Part shown: piece after piece, positions 34,434 through 42,944 of the stretch | Position numbering within the stretch: position 1 is the stretch's first letter | Layout of the letters: each line of letters opens with the position of its first letter | Origin: Salibaculum griseiflavum | GTDB lineage: Bacteria; Pseudomonadota; Alphaproteobacteria; Rhodobacterales; Rhodobacteraceae | Direction of reading: 5' to 3' | Assembly: GCF_003129565.1 (NCBI RefSeq) | Contig: NZ_QETF01000003.1 | Coordinates: 202,360 to 266,359 of the forward strand | DNA length: 64,000 nt | The notes under the pieces: model-generated | Databases searched by the model: none | Told to the model about the DNA's origin: nothing | Seen by the model: the letters and a program-made list of their open reading frames with translations, nothing else | Position numbers and translations under genes: made by a program

Positions 34434-35297
34434 ATGCACTATTCCTCGCTTTCAGATTTCCTGTCACAGGGCAAGGCGGCGCTGGCCAAGGGGCCGGTCG
34501 CGTTGATCATGGCCGAGGATGAGGTCGAGCTGGACAGCACGATCCGTCACCATATCGACAGCGGCTTCAAGGCCGTCGTCGTCTTTGCCATGCCGGGGTT
34601 CACTCTGGCCGGGGATGTGGCCGACCTTGTGCACCGTGTGGATTATCAAACGACCGGTGACGGCGCGCTGGAAACTGCGGTGAACGCGGTAATCGGGGCG
34701 GCTGGGCCGATCTGGCTGTTCTACTGTTACAACGCGGAATACCTGTTCTACCCGTTCTGCGAAAGCCGCACGGTGGGCGAGATGATCGCCTTCAACATCG
34801 AAGAACGACGCGACACGATCCTGACCTACGTGATCGACCTTTACGCCGGGGATCTCGGCCAGCACCCGCTCGCGGTGGCGTTGGAAGACGCCCATCTGGA
34901 CAAATCCGGTTACTATGCCTTGTCCCGCAAGGACCGTTGGAACAACGTTCTCGACCGGCAGATGGATTTCTTCGGTGGACTGCGCTGGCGGTTCGAGGAA
35001 CACGTGCCCAAGCCCCGCCGGCGAATCGATAGGGTGTCGCTATTCCGGAACAAACCAGGGCTGGAACTGCTGCCCGGCCATCTTTTCAACGACCCTGAAT
35101 ACAACACCTATTCCTGCCCCTGGCATCACAACCTGACCGCGGCGGTCTGTTCCTTCCGCACGGCGAAGGCGCTCAAGCGGAATCCCGGCAGCACATTCGA
35201 AATCGAAACCTTCCGCTGGCACAATTCCGCCCCGTTCGAGTGGCATTCCCAGCAATTGCTGGACCTCGGGCTGATGGAACCGGGGCAGTGGTTCTGA
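34434..35297 (+). CDS. Uncharacterised protein, possibly a degenerate GT2-like protein
   Basis: A 287-residue cytoplasmic protein. The N-terminal strand ALIMAEDEVELDSTIRHHID, then SGFKAVVVFAMPG, resembles the opening of small GT2 (GT-A) glycosyltransferases. The segment WLFYCYNAEYLFYPFCESR occupies the place where such enzymes have a DxDE-type metal motif, but the aspartates are missing. The later part has HLFNDPEYNTYSCPWHH and FEIETFRWHNSAPFEWH. If the alignment is right it is probably inactive as a metal-dependent transferase. It is alone on the plus strand, divergent from miaB. Confidence 0.5.
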   Translation: MHYSSLSDFLSQGKAALAKGPVALIMAEDEVELDSTIRHHIDSGFKAVVVFAMPGFTLAGDVADLVHRVDYQTTGDGALETAVNAVIGAAGPIWLFYCYNAEYLFYPFCESRTVGEMIAFNIEERRDTILTYVIDLYAGDLGQHPLAVALEDAHLDKSGYYALSRKDRWNNVLDRQMDFFGGLRWRFEEHVPKPRRRIDRVSLFRNKPGLELLPGHLFNDPEYNTYSCPWHHNLTAAVCSFRTAKALKRNPGSTFEIETFRWHNSAPFEWHSQQLLDLGLMEPGQWF

Positions 35298-35321
35298 CCC
35301 AGCCGTCTTTCCGGTGACGCC

Positions 35322-35771
35322 TCAGGCGACCACCAGATCGCGCCGATTTGCACCGCGGTGGTGCAGCGAGGAATAGGGCCAATCCGCCGCATCGCGCACC
35401 AGACCGGCCCGGACCGGAGCCGCGAGGATGAACCGGCGCCGCGCCTCGATCGCTGGCCCATGAACCCGCGAAACTGGGCTTTCCGTATCCCAGGCCGGCC
35501 GCCCATCGGCCGCATGGCGGGTAAAACTGTCGCGGATCAGACGCAGGGCAGCCCCGGGCTCCTCCCCCGGCATCATTCGGCACAGAAAATGCATTTCCGC
35601 CGGCAGCACGGTGGCGGTGTCAATCTCGATGCCCGTATGCAACCGGGCCAGCGCCACGCAGTCGCGGAGGACCGGAATTCGGCGTATCAGGAGGTCGGAA
35701 GACGCATCGGCCAGGCGCAAGGTCACGGCGAAATACGCGAAGAAGCGGGAAGGGGCAGGCAAATCTGTCAT
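35322..35771 (-). CDS. Degenerate REP-associated tyrosine transposase-like protein
   Basis: This 149-residue protein follows the layout of RAYT/IS200-like TnpA proteins. It has a helix with RRIPVLRDCVALARLH, the strand ATVLPAEMHFLCRM where active members have LPxHxH (HUH), and GAALRLIRDSFTRH. RRFILAAPVRAGLV and DWPYSSLHH stand where active members have YIxxNPVxxGLV and WPYSS. The first His of HUH is Glu and the catalytic-Tyr position appears to be Phe, so it should not cut DNA. The remaining fold is intact and the reading frame open, pointing to domestication or slow decay. The stop lies 24 bases from the plus-strand gene, tail to tail. Confidence 0.65.
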   Translation of the reverse strand: MTDLPAPSRFFAYFAVTLRLADASSDLLIRRIPVLRDCVALARLHTGIEIDTATVLPAEMHFLCRMMPGEEPGAALRLIRDSFTRHAADGRPAWDTESPVSRVHGPAIEARRRFILAAPVRAGLVRDAADWPYSSLHHRGANRRDLVVA

Positions 35772-35826
35772 GCGGACAGCTTTGCCCCGACAAGGTTAAC
35801 GACCCATGAACGCCGACAGATGCGGA

Positions 35827-36243
35827 TCAGCTCTTGCGCAACCGGATCACCACGTCGACCGAGGCGATCTCGGCCCCGTCGGGCGCATGGGGCAGGCTGG
35901 CGATGCTCAGCTCGTCGGATGGCGCATCGGAAAGATGGCCATCCTCTTCCCAGTAGAAATGCGGATGGTCGGACATGTTGGTGTCGAAATAGCTTTTGGA
36001 CCCGTCCACTGTGATCTCGCGCAGCAGCCCCGCATCGCAAAACGCCTTGAGCGTATTGTAGACCGTGGCCAGTGAGACCTTTTCACCCGCCCGGTCGGCA
36101 GCGGCGAACAGGCTTTCAGCGGTTACATGCCGGTCCTTGCCATCCCCCACCAGAAGCTCGGCAAGCGCAAGCCGTTGGCGCGTCGGACGTAGCCCTGCCC
36201 CCGCCAGCCAGTTACTGCTTCGCTCGGTTGTCATGTCAGCCAT
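35827..36243 (-). CDS. irr: Fur-family iron response regulator Irr
   Basis: A 138-residue Fur-family protein. The N-terminal winged helix has LRPTRQRLALAELLVGDG, then VSLATVYNTLKAFCDAGLL. The C-terminal part has the Irr-type metal/heme segment SDHPHFYWEEDG. The heme regulatory motif (GCPWHD) of Bradyrhizobium Irr is missing, as in many Rhodobacterales. The start is the ATG of MADMTTERSSNWL; a longer frame runs into the divergent fabA promoter. irr beside fabA is a conserved alphaproteobacterial arrangement. Confidence 0.9.
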   Translation of the reverse strand: MADMTTERSSNWLAGAGLRPTRQRLALAELLVGDGKDRHVTAESLFAAADRAGEKVSLATVYNTLKAFCDAGLLREITVDGSKSYFDTNMSDHPHFYWEEDGHLSDAPSDELSIASLPHAPDGAEIASVDVVIRLRKS

Positions 36244-36396
36244 CAAAAGACCCGCCTTTGTTTCATTGGACAATATGGCCGATTGCGAACAGTTTTCAAT
36301 ACCAAAGCCACGCAGCGAAGCGCTCTGCCCAGCTTGCCCTTGCGCGTATCGGGGTGCTAGAGGGCAGGAAACCACTCAGACGGGGATTACACCGAT

Positions 36397-36906
36397 ATGA
36401 CAGACTTTCCGCGCAGCTTCGACCGTGACGACCTTTTGAAATGCGCGCGCGGCGAGTTGTTCGGGCCGGGCAATGCCCAACTGCCCGAGCCGCCGATGCT
36501 GATGATGGACCGGATCACCGATATCAGCGGCGACGGAGGGCTTCACGGCAAGGGTCACGTGGTCGCTGAGTTCGATATCACGCCGGACCTGTGGTTCTTC
36601 GAATGCCATTTCCCCGGAAACCCGATCATGCCGGGCTGCCTTGGTCTTGATGGCCTCTGGCAGCTCACCGGCTTCAACCTTGGCTGGCGCGGATGGCAGG
36701 GGCGCGGCTATGCGCTGGGCGTCGGCGAAGTAAAGCTCAAGGGCATGGTGCGACCCGACCGCAAGATGCTGACCTACAAGGTGGATTTCACCAAGGCAGT
36801 CCAAACCCGCCGCCTGACCATGGGCGTCGCCGACGGCATCGTCGAGGCGGATGGCGAGGTGATCTACGAGGTCAAGGACATGAAAGTCGCGCTGAGCGAG
36901 AGCTGA
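36397..36906 (+). CDS. fabA: 3-hydroxydecanoyl-ACP dehydratase/isomerase
   Basis: A 169-residue hot-dog enzyme that makes and isomerises the 10-carbon intermediate for unsaturated fatty acids. The catalytic His is in [16 protein letters not shown], and the Asp is in [12 protein letters not shown]. It is followed by fabB (110-base gap) and fabI. The 153-base region shared with irr should hold both promoters. Confidence 0.97.
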   Translation: MTDFPRSFDRDDLLKCARGELFGPGNAQLPEPPMLMMDRITDISGDGGLHGKGHVVAEFDITPDLWFFECHFPGNPIMPGCLGLDGLWQLTGFNLGWRGWQGRGYALGVGEVKLKGMVRPDRKMLTYKVDFTKAVQTRRLTMGVADGIVEADGEVIYEVKDMKVALSES

Positions 36907-37016
36907 TCTGCGCGACCGGTGACACAGCGTCCCGTGGACGCGCCCCGCCCTAACCGCTTGCCCCCATCCCCTTGCATACCCTACACGGGAAAGCGGACAA
37001 GAAAGGGAGGCCGCGA

Positions 37017-38246
37017 ATGCGCCGCGTCGTCGTTACCGGGCTGGGGATCGTCTCGCCCGTTGGAAACAACGCCCAAGAGGTCACTGCCGCGCTGAAGGCA
37101 GGCAAGTCGGGAATCGAGGCCGTCCCGGAGATGGCAGAACACGGGTTCCGCAGCCAGATTGCCGGGACGCTCAAGATCGATGTGGCCGAGCATGTGGACA
37201 AACGCACCCTGCGCTTCATGGGACCGGGCGCGGCCTATGCGCATATCGCCATGGGTCAGGCCATTGCCGATGCAGGGCTGGAAGAAGGCGACGTCGTCAA
37301 CCCGCGCACAGGCCTTGTCGCCGGGTCCGGCGGGCCGTCGACCAGCGCCATGTTCGCCGCGCACCAGACGGTGCTGAAATCGGGCGGCCCCAAGCGGATC
37401 GGGCCCTTCGCCGTGCCCAAGTGCATGAGCAGCACGATCAGCGCGAACCTGTCCACGGCCTACAAGATCAAGGGCCTGAACTATTCCATCACCTCGGCCT
37501 GTTCGACCAGCCTGCATTGCATCGGCAATGCCGCCGAACAGATCATGATGGGCAAACAGGACGTTATGTTCGCCGGCGGCGGCGAAGAGCTTGACTGGAC
37601 CCTGTCCTGCCTCTTCGATGCCATGGGCGCGATGTCGTCCAAGTATAACGATGACCCCACCCGCGCCAGCCGCGCCTTCGATGCCGACCGCGACGGATTC
37701 GTCATCGCTGGCGGCGGCGCCATCGTGGTTCTGGAAGACCTCGAACACGCCAAGGCCCGCGGCGCCAAGATCTATGCCGAGGTCACGGGTTATGCCGCCA
37801 CCTCGGACGGGCATGACATGGTCGCCCCATCGGGCGAAGGCGGCGAGCGCGCGATGCGCCTGGCGCTGGACAGCCTGCCCGAAGGCCGCAAGGTCAGCTA
37901 TATCAATGCCCACGGCACCAGCACGCCGGTCGGCGATGTCGGTGAGGTCGAAGCGGTGCGCCGGGTCTTCGGCGAGGGCAGCACGCCGCCGATTTCTTCG
38001 ACCAAGTCGATGACCGGGCACAGCCAGGGCGCGACCGGCGCGCAAGAGGCCGTCTATTGCCTGCTCATGCTGGAAAACGATTTCATCACCCCGTCGATCA
38101 ACGTTGAAACGCTCGATCCGGCCATCCATGTCGGCGAGATCGCGACGGATTTGGTGGAACGTGCCGGGCTTGATACTGTAATGACCAATTCCTTCGGCTT
38201 CGGCGGCACCAACGGGTCGATGCTGCTTTCCAAATATCGGGACTGA
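37017..38246 (+). CDS. fabB: 3-oxoacyl-ACP synthase I
   Basis: A 409-residue condensing enzyme that extends unsaturated acyl-ACPs. The catalytic Cys is in ITSACSTSLHCIG, and the two His residues are in YINAHGTSTPVGD and SMTGHSQGATG. The start is the ATG of MRRVVVTGLGIVSPVG after aaagggagg. The operon position after fabA supports FabB rather than FabF. Confidence 0.97.
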   Translation: MRRVVVTGLGIVSPVGNNAQEVTAALKAGKSGIEAVPEMAEHGFRSQIAGTLKIDVAEHVDKRTLRFMGPGAAYAHIAMGQAIADAGLEEGDVVNPRTGLVAGSGGPSTSAMFAAHQTVLKSGGPKRIGPFAVPKCMSSTISANLSTAYKIKGLNYSITSACSTSLHCIGNAAEQIMMGKQDVMFAGGGEELDWTLSCLFDAMGAMSSKYNDDPTRASRAFDADRDGFVIAGGGAIVVLEDLEHAKARGAKIYAEVTGYAATSDGHDMVAPSGEGGERAMRLALDSLPEGRKVSYINAHGTSTPVGDVGEVEAVRRVFGEGSTPPISSTKSMTGHSQGATGAQEAVYCLLMLENDFITPSINVETLDPAIHVGEIATDLVERAGLDTVMTNSFGFGGTNGSMLLSKYRD

Positions 38247-38251
38247 CCAAG

Positions 38252-39040
38252 ATGACAATCGAACTGAACGGCAAGCGCGGTCTGATCATGGGGGTCGCGA
38301 ATGACCGTTCCATCGCCTGGGGCATTGCCAAGGCCTGTCACGCCGCCGGGGCGGAACTGGCCTTTTCCTACCAGGGCGAGGGCCTGAAGAAACGCGTCGA
38401 GCCGTTGGCCGCCTCGGCAGACAGCGATTTCCTGATAGAAGCGGACGTGACCAACGACGAGTCGATGGATGCCTGTTTCGCTGCCCTCAAAGAGCGGTGG
38501 GGATCGCTAGATTTCGTTGTTCACGCGATTGCCTATTCCGACAAGAACGAGCTGACCGGCCGGTTTTCGGATACGACGCGGAACAACTTCACCAATTCCA
38601 TGTTGATCAGCTGCTATTCCTTCGTCGACGTGGCACGCCGCGCCGCCGACCTGATGCCCGAAGGGGGCTGCCTGCTGACACTGACCTATCAAGGCAGCCA
38701 GCGCGTGACACCAAACTACAACGTCATGGGTGTGGCCAAGGCCGCGCTGGAAAGCGCCGCCCGCTACCTTGCCGCCGATCTCGGCCCGCAGGGCATCCGC
38801 GTCAATGCGATCAGCCCTGGCCCGATGAAAACCCTCGCCGGCGCCGCGATTGCCGGGGCACGCCGCACCTTCAAGCACACCGAACAGAATGCGCCCTTGC
38901 GCCACAATGCAACGCTGGAGGCCGTCGGCGGCACCGCCGTCTACCTGGCCTCGGATGCCGGCAACTGCACCAGCGGCGAGATCATCAAGGTGGACAGCGG
39001 CTATCATGTCATGAGCATGCCGGTGCTGGACAACCTCTGA
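38252..39040 (+). CDS. fabI: Enoyl-ACP reductase (NADH) FabI
   Basis: A 262-residue short-chain reductase. The NAD loop is IMGVANDRSIAWGIA, the catalytic Tyr and Lys lie in TPNYNVMGVAKAAL, and substrate-loop LAGAAIAGARRTF is present. It is five bases after fabB, and its stop overlaps the next gene (TGATG). Confidence 0.97.
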   Translation: MTIELNGKRGLIMGVANDRSIAWGIAKACHAAGAELAFSYQGEGLKKRVEPLAASADSDFLIEADVTNDESMDACFAALKERWGSLDFVVHAIAYSDKNELTGRFSDTTRNNFTNSMLISCYSFVDVARRAADLMPEGGCLLTLTYQGSQRVTPNYNVMGVAKAALESAARYLAADLGPQGIRVNAISPGPMKTLAGAAIAGARRTFKHTEQNAPLRHNATLEAVGGTAVYLASDAGNCTSGEIIKVDSGYHVMSMPVLDNL

Positions 39041-39831
39041 TGCCGGCACCAATGGTGCTGCTTGGCGCGCTGGCCATCTGCGCCGGGCTGGGCTGGGCTT
39101 TGCGCGGCGGGTTTTCCGGACAAGGCAACGGCACCATTGTCGGCATGGACATGCAGGGGCTGCTATTCGCCGTGATCTCCGTTGGCGCCGCTGTCTGGTT
39201 TTTCGGGCCGATGTTCGGCGTGGCCATCATCGTGGCGGTGGTGATCCACGAATTCGGTCATGTCGCCGCCTATCGTGTGGCAGGGCACCACGATGCGCGG
39301 TTTCGCCTGATTCCGCTGGTCGGGGGTGTGGCGATTTCCGACCGCCTGCCCGACAGCCAGATCAAGGATTTCTTCATCACCCTGATGGGGCCTGCCATCG
39401 GGATCGGCCCGATGCTGCTGGCCTTTGGCATGGTGCCCTACACGATTCACGCCGCACCTATGCTGACGGAATTCCTTCTCGTTTTCGCCAGCGTCACCGG
39501 AGCGCTGAATTTCTTCAACATGCTGCCCTTCTGGCCGCTCGATGGCGGGCGGATGCTGTCGGTCATCGCCGGGGCGTTCTGGCCGCCTCTTGGCATCATC
39601 CTGCCTGCGGTGATGTGCGGGCTGCTGGTGACAGCGGCGATTGCCATGCAATCGCTTCTGCTGTTCGTGTTCGCCGTGATCGGCGCGCAGGGCCTGATGC
39701 GTGCAGGAGAGATCTCGCGCATGCAGGCGCCCATCGGCAAGCCCCGCGCCGTTCTTGCACTGGGCGCCTATCTCGCCGTCGCGGGCACGCTGCTATTCGG
39801 CGGCCTGGGCTTGCTGACCCGTTTCCTGTAA
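39040..39831 (+). CDS. Site-2 protease family (M50) membrane metalloprotease
   Basis: A 263-residue membrane protein with about six helices. The zinc motif is HEFGHVAAYR on an early helix and the second M50 motif NMLPFWPLDGGRM follows, so the active site looks complete. It has no PDZ domain. The start overlaps the fabI stop by one base, suggesting co-expression with fatty acid synthesis. The substrate is unknown. Confidence 0.88.
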   Translation: MPAPMVLLGALAICAGLGWALRGGFSGQGNGTIVGMDMQGLLFAVISVGAAVWFFGPMFGVAIIVAVVIHEFGHVAAYRVAGHHDARFRLIPLVGGVAISDRLPDSQIKDFFITLMGPAIGIGPMLLAFGMVPYTIHAAPMLTEFLLVFASVTGALNFFNMLPFWPLDGGRMLSVIAGAFWPPLGIILPAVMCGLLVTAAIAMQSLLLFVFAVIGAQGLMRAGEISRMQAPIGKPRAVLALGAYLAVAGTLLFGGLGLLTRFL

Positions 39832-39832
39832 C

Positions 39833-39857
39833 GAAAAAGGGCGCCCGAAGGCGCCCC
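39833..39857 (-). terminator. Rho-independent terminator of the FKBP gene
   Basis: GGGCGCC / GGCGCCC with loop CGAA is followed on the minus strand by CTTTTTCG. It lies between the convergent M50 and FKBP genes and may also slow transcription from the left. Confidence 0.8.
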
Positions 39858-39882
39858 CATCCATATCTTCAATCCGGTCGCC

Positions 39883-40317
39883 TCAGGCGGCCTTGATCTC
39901 GACCAGTTCGATCTCGAAGTTCAGGTCCTTGCCCGCCAGCGGGTGGTTGGCGTCCAAGGTCACTTCTTCCTCGGTCAATTCAACCACCGTCACAGGGATC
40001 GCCTGCCCGTCAGGGGATTGCATCTGAAGCTGCATCCCCATCTCCAGCGGAATCTCCGGCGGCACCTGGGCGCGCGGAACGGCCTGGCGGGCATTGGGGT
40101 CGGCTTCGCCATAGGCCTCGGCGCAGGGCACTTCGACGGTCTTCTTGTCGCCCACGGCCATGCCGGGGATCGCGTTGTCCAGGCCGGGAATGATCTGCCC
40201 GGATCCCACGGTGAATTCCAGCGGCTCACGGCCTTGGGAGCTGTCGAAGGTTTCGCCGCTGTGCAGCGTGCCGGTGTAATGAATAGCGACGGTGTCACCC
40301 GCTTTGACCTGGGTCAT
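39883..40317 (-). CDS. FKBP-type peptidyl-prolyl isomerase (SlyD-like)
   Basis: A 144-residue isomerase with an FKBP core interrupted by an insert-in-flap region as in SlyD. The opening is VKAGDTVAIHYTGTLHSGE, then FDSSQGREPLEFTVGSGQ, and the flap segment is CAEAYGEADPNARQAVPRAQ. The His-rich metal tail of E. coli SlyD is absent. The start is the ATG of MTQVKAGDTV with aaaggaaat upstream. No signal peptide is seen, so it is cytoplasmic. Confidence 0.93.
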   Translation of the reverse strand: MTQVKAGDTVAIHYTGTLHSGETFDSSQGREPLEFTVGSGQIIPGLDNAIPGMAVGDKKTVEVPCAEAYGEADPNARQAVPRAQVPPEIPLEMGMQLQMQSPDGQAIPVTVVELTEEEVTLDANHPLAGKDLNFEIELVEIKAA

Positions 40318-40480
40318 GAGATTTCCTTTGTAGGGGGGATTGATGGCAGGGGCCGCGCACGCTCGCGCGGGTGCCCTGATTGACTCGGCAGTGAAACTAA
40401 CCATGCCGGTCCCGGATTGCAAACCGGGCCTTTTCCCGCGCGTGGCCTCGTGTCACTCTGACCTCAACAGGGAGAGAATG

Positions 40481-41158
40481 ATGACCATCACCACCTGCGT
40501 CTTCGACGCCTACGGAACACTGTTCGATGTCAATGCCGCCGCCCGCGTCGTGGCCGAAGAGCCCGGCCAGGAAAAACTGGCTGACCTCTGGCCGGAACTG
40601 GCCGCGCTGTGGCGCCGCAAACAGTTGGAATACAGTTGGCTGCGGGCGGTGTCCGGGCGCCACCTCGATTTCTGGGAAGTGACACAGGACGGCCTCGACT
40701 ACGCGATGGAGGCGATGGACCTGCATGACAACGCCCTGCGCGCCAAGCTATTGGGCGTTTACAAGGAACTGCCCGCTTTCCCCGAAGTTCCGGAGATGCT
40801 CAAGACGCTCAAGGAGCGCGGCATGACCACGGCCATTCTGACCAATGGCAGTCCGGAAATGGTCGTGGCCGCCGTGAAGTCCGCCGGGATCGGACCTTGG
40901 CTGGATGATGTTCTTACCGTCGAGGAAGTGCGCAGCTACAAGCCGGACCGCCGGGTTTACGACCTGGTTTTCGACCATTTCGGCGCCGTTCAGCAAGAAG
41001 TGCTCTTCGCCTCGGCCAATGGCTGGGATGCTGCTGCCGCGGCGGGATACGGATTTGCCACGGTCTGGGTCAACCGCGAAGGCGCCCCGCAAGACAGGCT
41101 CTGGGCCGCGCCCCATCGTATTCTGCCGGACCTGTCCACGATACCGGACCTGATCTGA
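40481..41158 (+). CDS. Haloacid dehalogenase type II
   Basis: A 225-residue HAD-superfamily hydrolase that dehalogenates L-2-haloacids by ester formation with Asp. The nucleophile is in CVFDAYGTLFDVNAAA, motif II is ILTNGSPEM, the Lys is in SYKPDRRVY and the family signature is FASANGWDAAAAAGYGFATVW. I choose the second of two adjacent ATGs because ribosome site GGAG is better spaced. The stop overlaps the next start by one base, beginning a long plus-strand series. Confidence 0.92.
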   Translation: MTITTCVFDAYGTLFDVNAAARVVAEEPGQEKLADLWPELAALWRRKQLEYSWLRAVSGRHLDFWEVTQDGLDYAMEAMDLHDNALRAKLLGVYKELPAFPEVPEMLKTLKERGMTTAILTNGSPEMVVAAVKSAGIGPWLDDVLTVEEVRSYKPDRRVYDLVFDHFGAVQQEVLFASANGWDAAAAAGYGFATVWVNREGAPQDRLWAAPHRILPDLSTIPDLI

Positions 41159-41976
41159 TGCCGCATTTTACCGCCGCCGACGGCACACGGCTGTTCTACA
41201 CTGAAAACGGCGAGGGCCCGGCGGTGCTGGCGCTGGCCGGGCTGACCCGCAATTCGGGCGACTTCGACCATGTCGCCCCCTATTTGCCCTGCCGCCTGAT
41301 CCGGATGGATTATCGCGGACGCGGGCAATCCGATTGGGCCGACCCGGCCACCTACACGATCCCGCAAGAGGGCGCCGACGCACTGGCGCTGCTGGACCAT
41401 CTGGGACTGGACAAGGCCGCCATCCTCGGAACGTCCCGTGGCGGACTGATCGCCATGATGCTGGCAGCGACGCACAAGGACCGGCTGACCGGTGTCGCGC
41501 TCAACGATATCGGGCCCGAAATCGACCCCAAGGGACTGAAAGTCATCGAGAATTATATCGGCCGCAATCCGGCACAAAAGACCTATGAAGAGGCCGCGCT
41601 GTTCCGCGCCCGCAACTGGGTGCATTTCAGGGGCGTGGGTCACGACCGCTGGCTGCACGAGGTGCGCAACCATTACGAGGAGACCCCCGAGGGCCTCGTG
41701 ATCCGCTATGATCCGAAGCTGCGCGAGGCCGTGTTCGAAAACGCGCAGGTCCAGCCCGCCCCGGACCTGTGGCCGTTGTTCGAGGCGTTGCACGGCCTGC
41801 CGCTCTGCCTGATCCGGGGCGAAAATTCCGACCTTCTGACAGAGGCGACATGGGACAGGATGCGGAATTTGCGCCACGACGCCATCGCCGCCGAGGTGCC
41901 TGATCGGGGCCACGTTCCCTTTCTTGACGAACCGCAGGCGCTTCACGCCCTGCAAAGCTGGATCGACATCCTATGA
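41158..41976 (+). CDS. Alpha/beta hydrolase
   Basis: A 272-residue serine hydrolase. The nucleophile elbow is GTSRGG, an Asp follows around RGENSDLL, and the His is in DRGHVPF. The cap includes VHFRGVGHDRW. The family is broad and the substrate is not predictable. It is joined to the HAD gene by one base and to the next gene by ATGA. Confidence 0.88.
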   Translation: MPHFTAADGTRLFYTENGEGPAVLALAGLTRNSGDFDHVAPYLPCRLIRMDYRGRGQSDWADPATYTIPQEGADALALLDHLGLDKAAILGTSRGGLIAMMLAATHKDRLTGVALNDIGPEIDPKGLKVIENYIGRNPAQKTYEEAALFRARNWVHFRGVGHDRWLHEVRNHYEETPEGLVIRYDPKLREAVFENAQVQPAPDLWPLFEALHGLPLCLIRGENSDLLTEATWDRMRNLRHDAIAAEVPDRGHVPFLDEPQALHALQSWIDIL

Positions 41977-42944
41977 ATATCGACATGATCCGCGAGGCCG
42001 CTACCCGCTTGGCTGGGCACGCGCGGCACACACCGCTTCTGTCCTCGCCATTTCTGGACGAGATCGCCGGCCGGCGCGTCCTGATCAAACCGGAATGCCT
42101 GCAGCACACGGGCAGCTTCAAGTTTCGCGGCGGCTGGTCTGCTGTGTCGGCGCTCGATCCCGAGACACGCGAACGCGGCGTGATCGCCTATTCCTCGGGC
42201 AACCATGCTCAGGGCGTGGCCTATGCGGCGCAATTGCACGGCGCGCCATCGGTGATCGTGATGCCATCCGATGCGCCCGCTCTGAAAATCCGCAATACCC
42301 GCGCGCTGGGGGCCGAGGTCGTCCTGTATGATCGCGCGACCGACAGCCGCGAGGAGATCGGTGGCCGGATCGCCGAGGAGCGCGGCTTGACCCTGATCCG
42401 GCCCTATGACGAACCGGAGGTGATCGCCGGCCAGGGCACATGCGGCCTTGAGATCGCGGCTGATGCAAAAGCATGCGAAATTGATGAAGCCGACGTATTG
42501 GTTTGCTGTGGCGGTGGTGGTTTGACATCCGGCATCGCGCTGGCCTGTGCGGCCGATCACCCCGGTCTGACGGTCCGAACCGTTGAACCCGAAGGGTTCG
42601 ACGACGTGAAACGGTCGCTTGAAAGCGGAACAATCCAGACCAATGACCGGCGCGACGGCAGCATCTGCGACGCCATCATAACGCCCGCGCCCGGTGACCT
42701 GACCTTTCCGATCATGGCTCGGCTTTGCGGCCCGGGCCTCACCGTGACAGAGGAAGAGGCCCTGCGCGCCATGGGGCATGCCTTTCAACGGCTGAAACTC
42801 GTGGCCGAGCCGGGCGGCGCCGTGGCCCTGGCGGCGGCCCTGTTCCATGGCGACCAGCTCAACCACGACACTGTTATCGTCACCATCACCGGCGGCAATG
42901 TGGATGCCGCCATGTTCAAGAAGGCACTGGATACGCTCTCATGA
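41973..42944 (+). CDS. Threonine/serine dehydratase-like PLP enzyme
   Basis: A 323-residue fold-type II PLP enzyme. The Schiff-base Lys is in TGSFKFRGGWSA, the substrate loop is SSGNHAQGVAYAA, and the PLP phosphate loop is CCGGGGLTSGIAL. There is no regulatory ACT domain, so it is a catabolic-type dehydratase or racemase. Length fits this class. It starts in a four-base overlap and ends in one. Confidence 0.9.
   Translation: MNIDMIREAATRLAGHARHTPLLSSPFLDEIAGRRVLIKPECLQHTGSFKFRGGWSAVSALDPETRERGVIAYSSGNHAQGVAYAAQLHGAPSVIVMPSDAPALKIRNTRALGAEVVLYDRATDSREEIGGRIAEERGLTLIRPYDEPEVIAGQGTCGLEIAADAKACEIDEADVLVCCGGGGLTSGIALACAADHPGLTVRTVEPEGFDDVKRSLESGTIQTNDRRDGSICDAIITPAPGDLTFPIMARLCGPGLTVTEEEALRAMGHAFQRLKLVAEPGGAVALAAALFHGDQLNHDTVIVTITGGNVDAAMFKKALDTLS

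Noticed and set aside
38497..39039. N-terminal extension of the M50 protease
   Set aside because: It is an out-of-frame reading of fabI. The ATG overlapping the fabI stop fits the first membrane helix.
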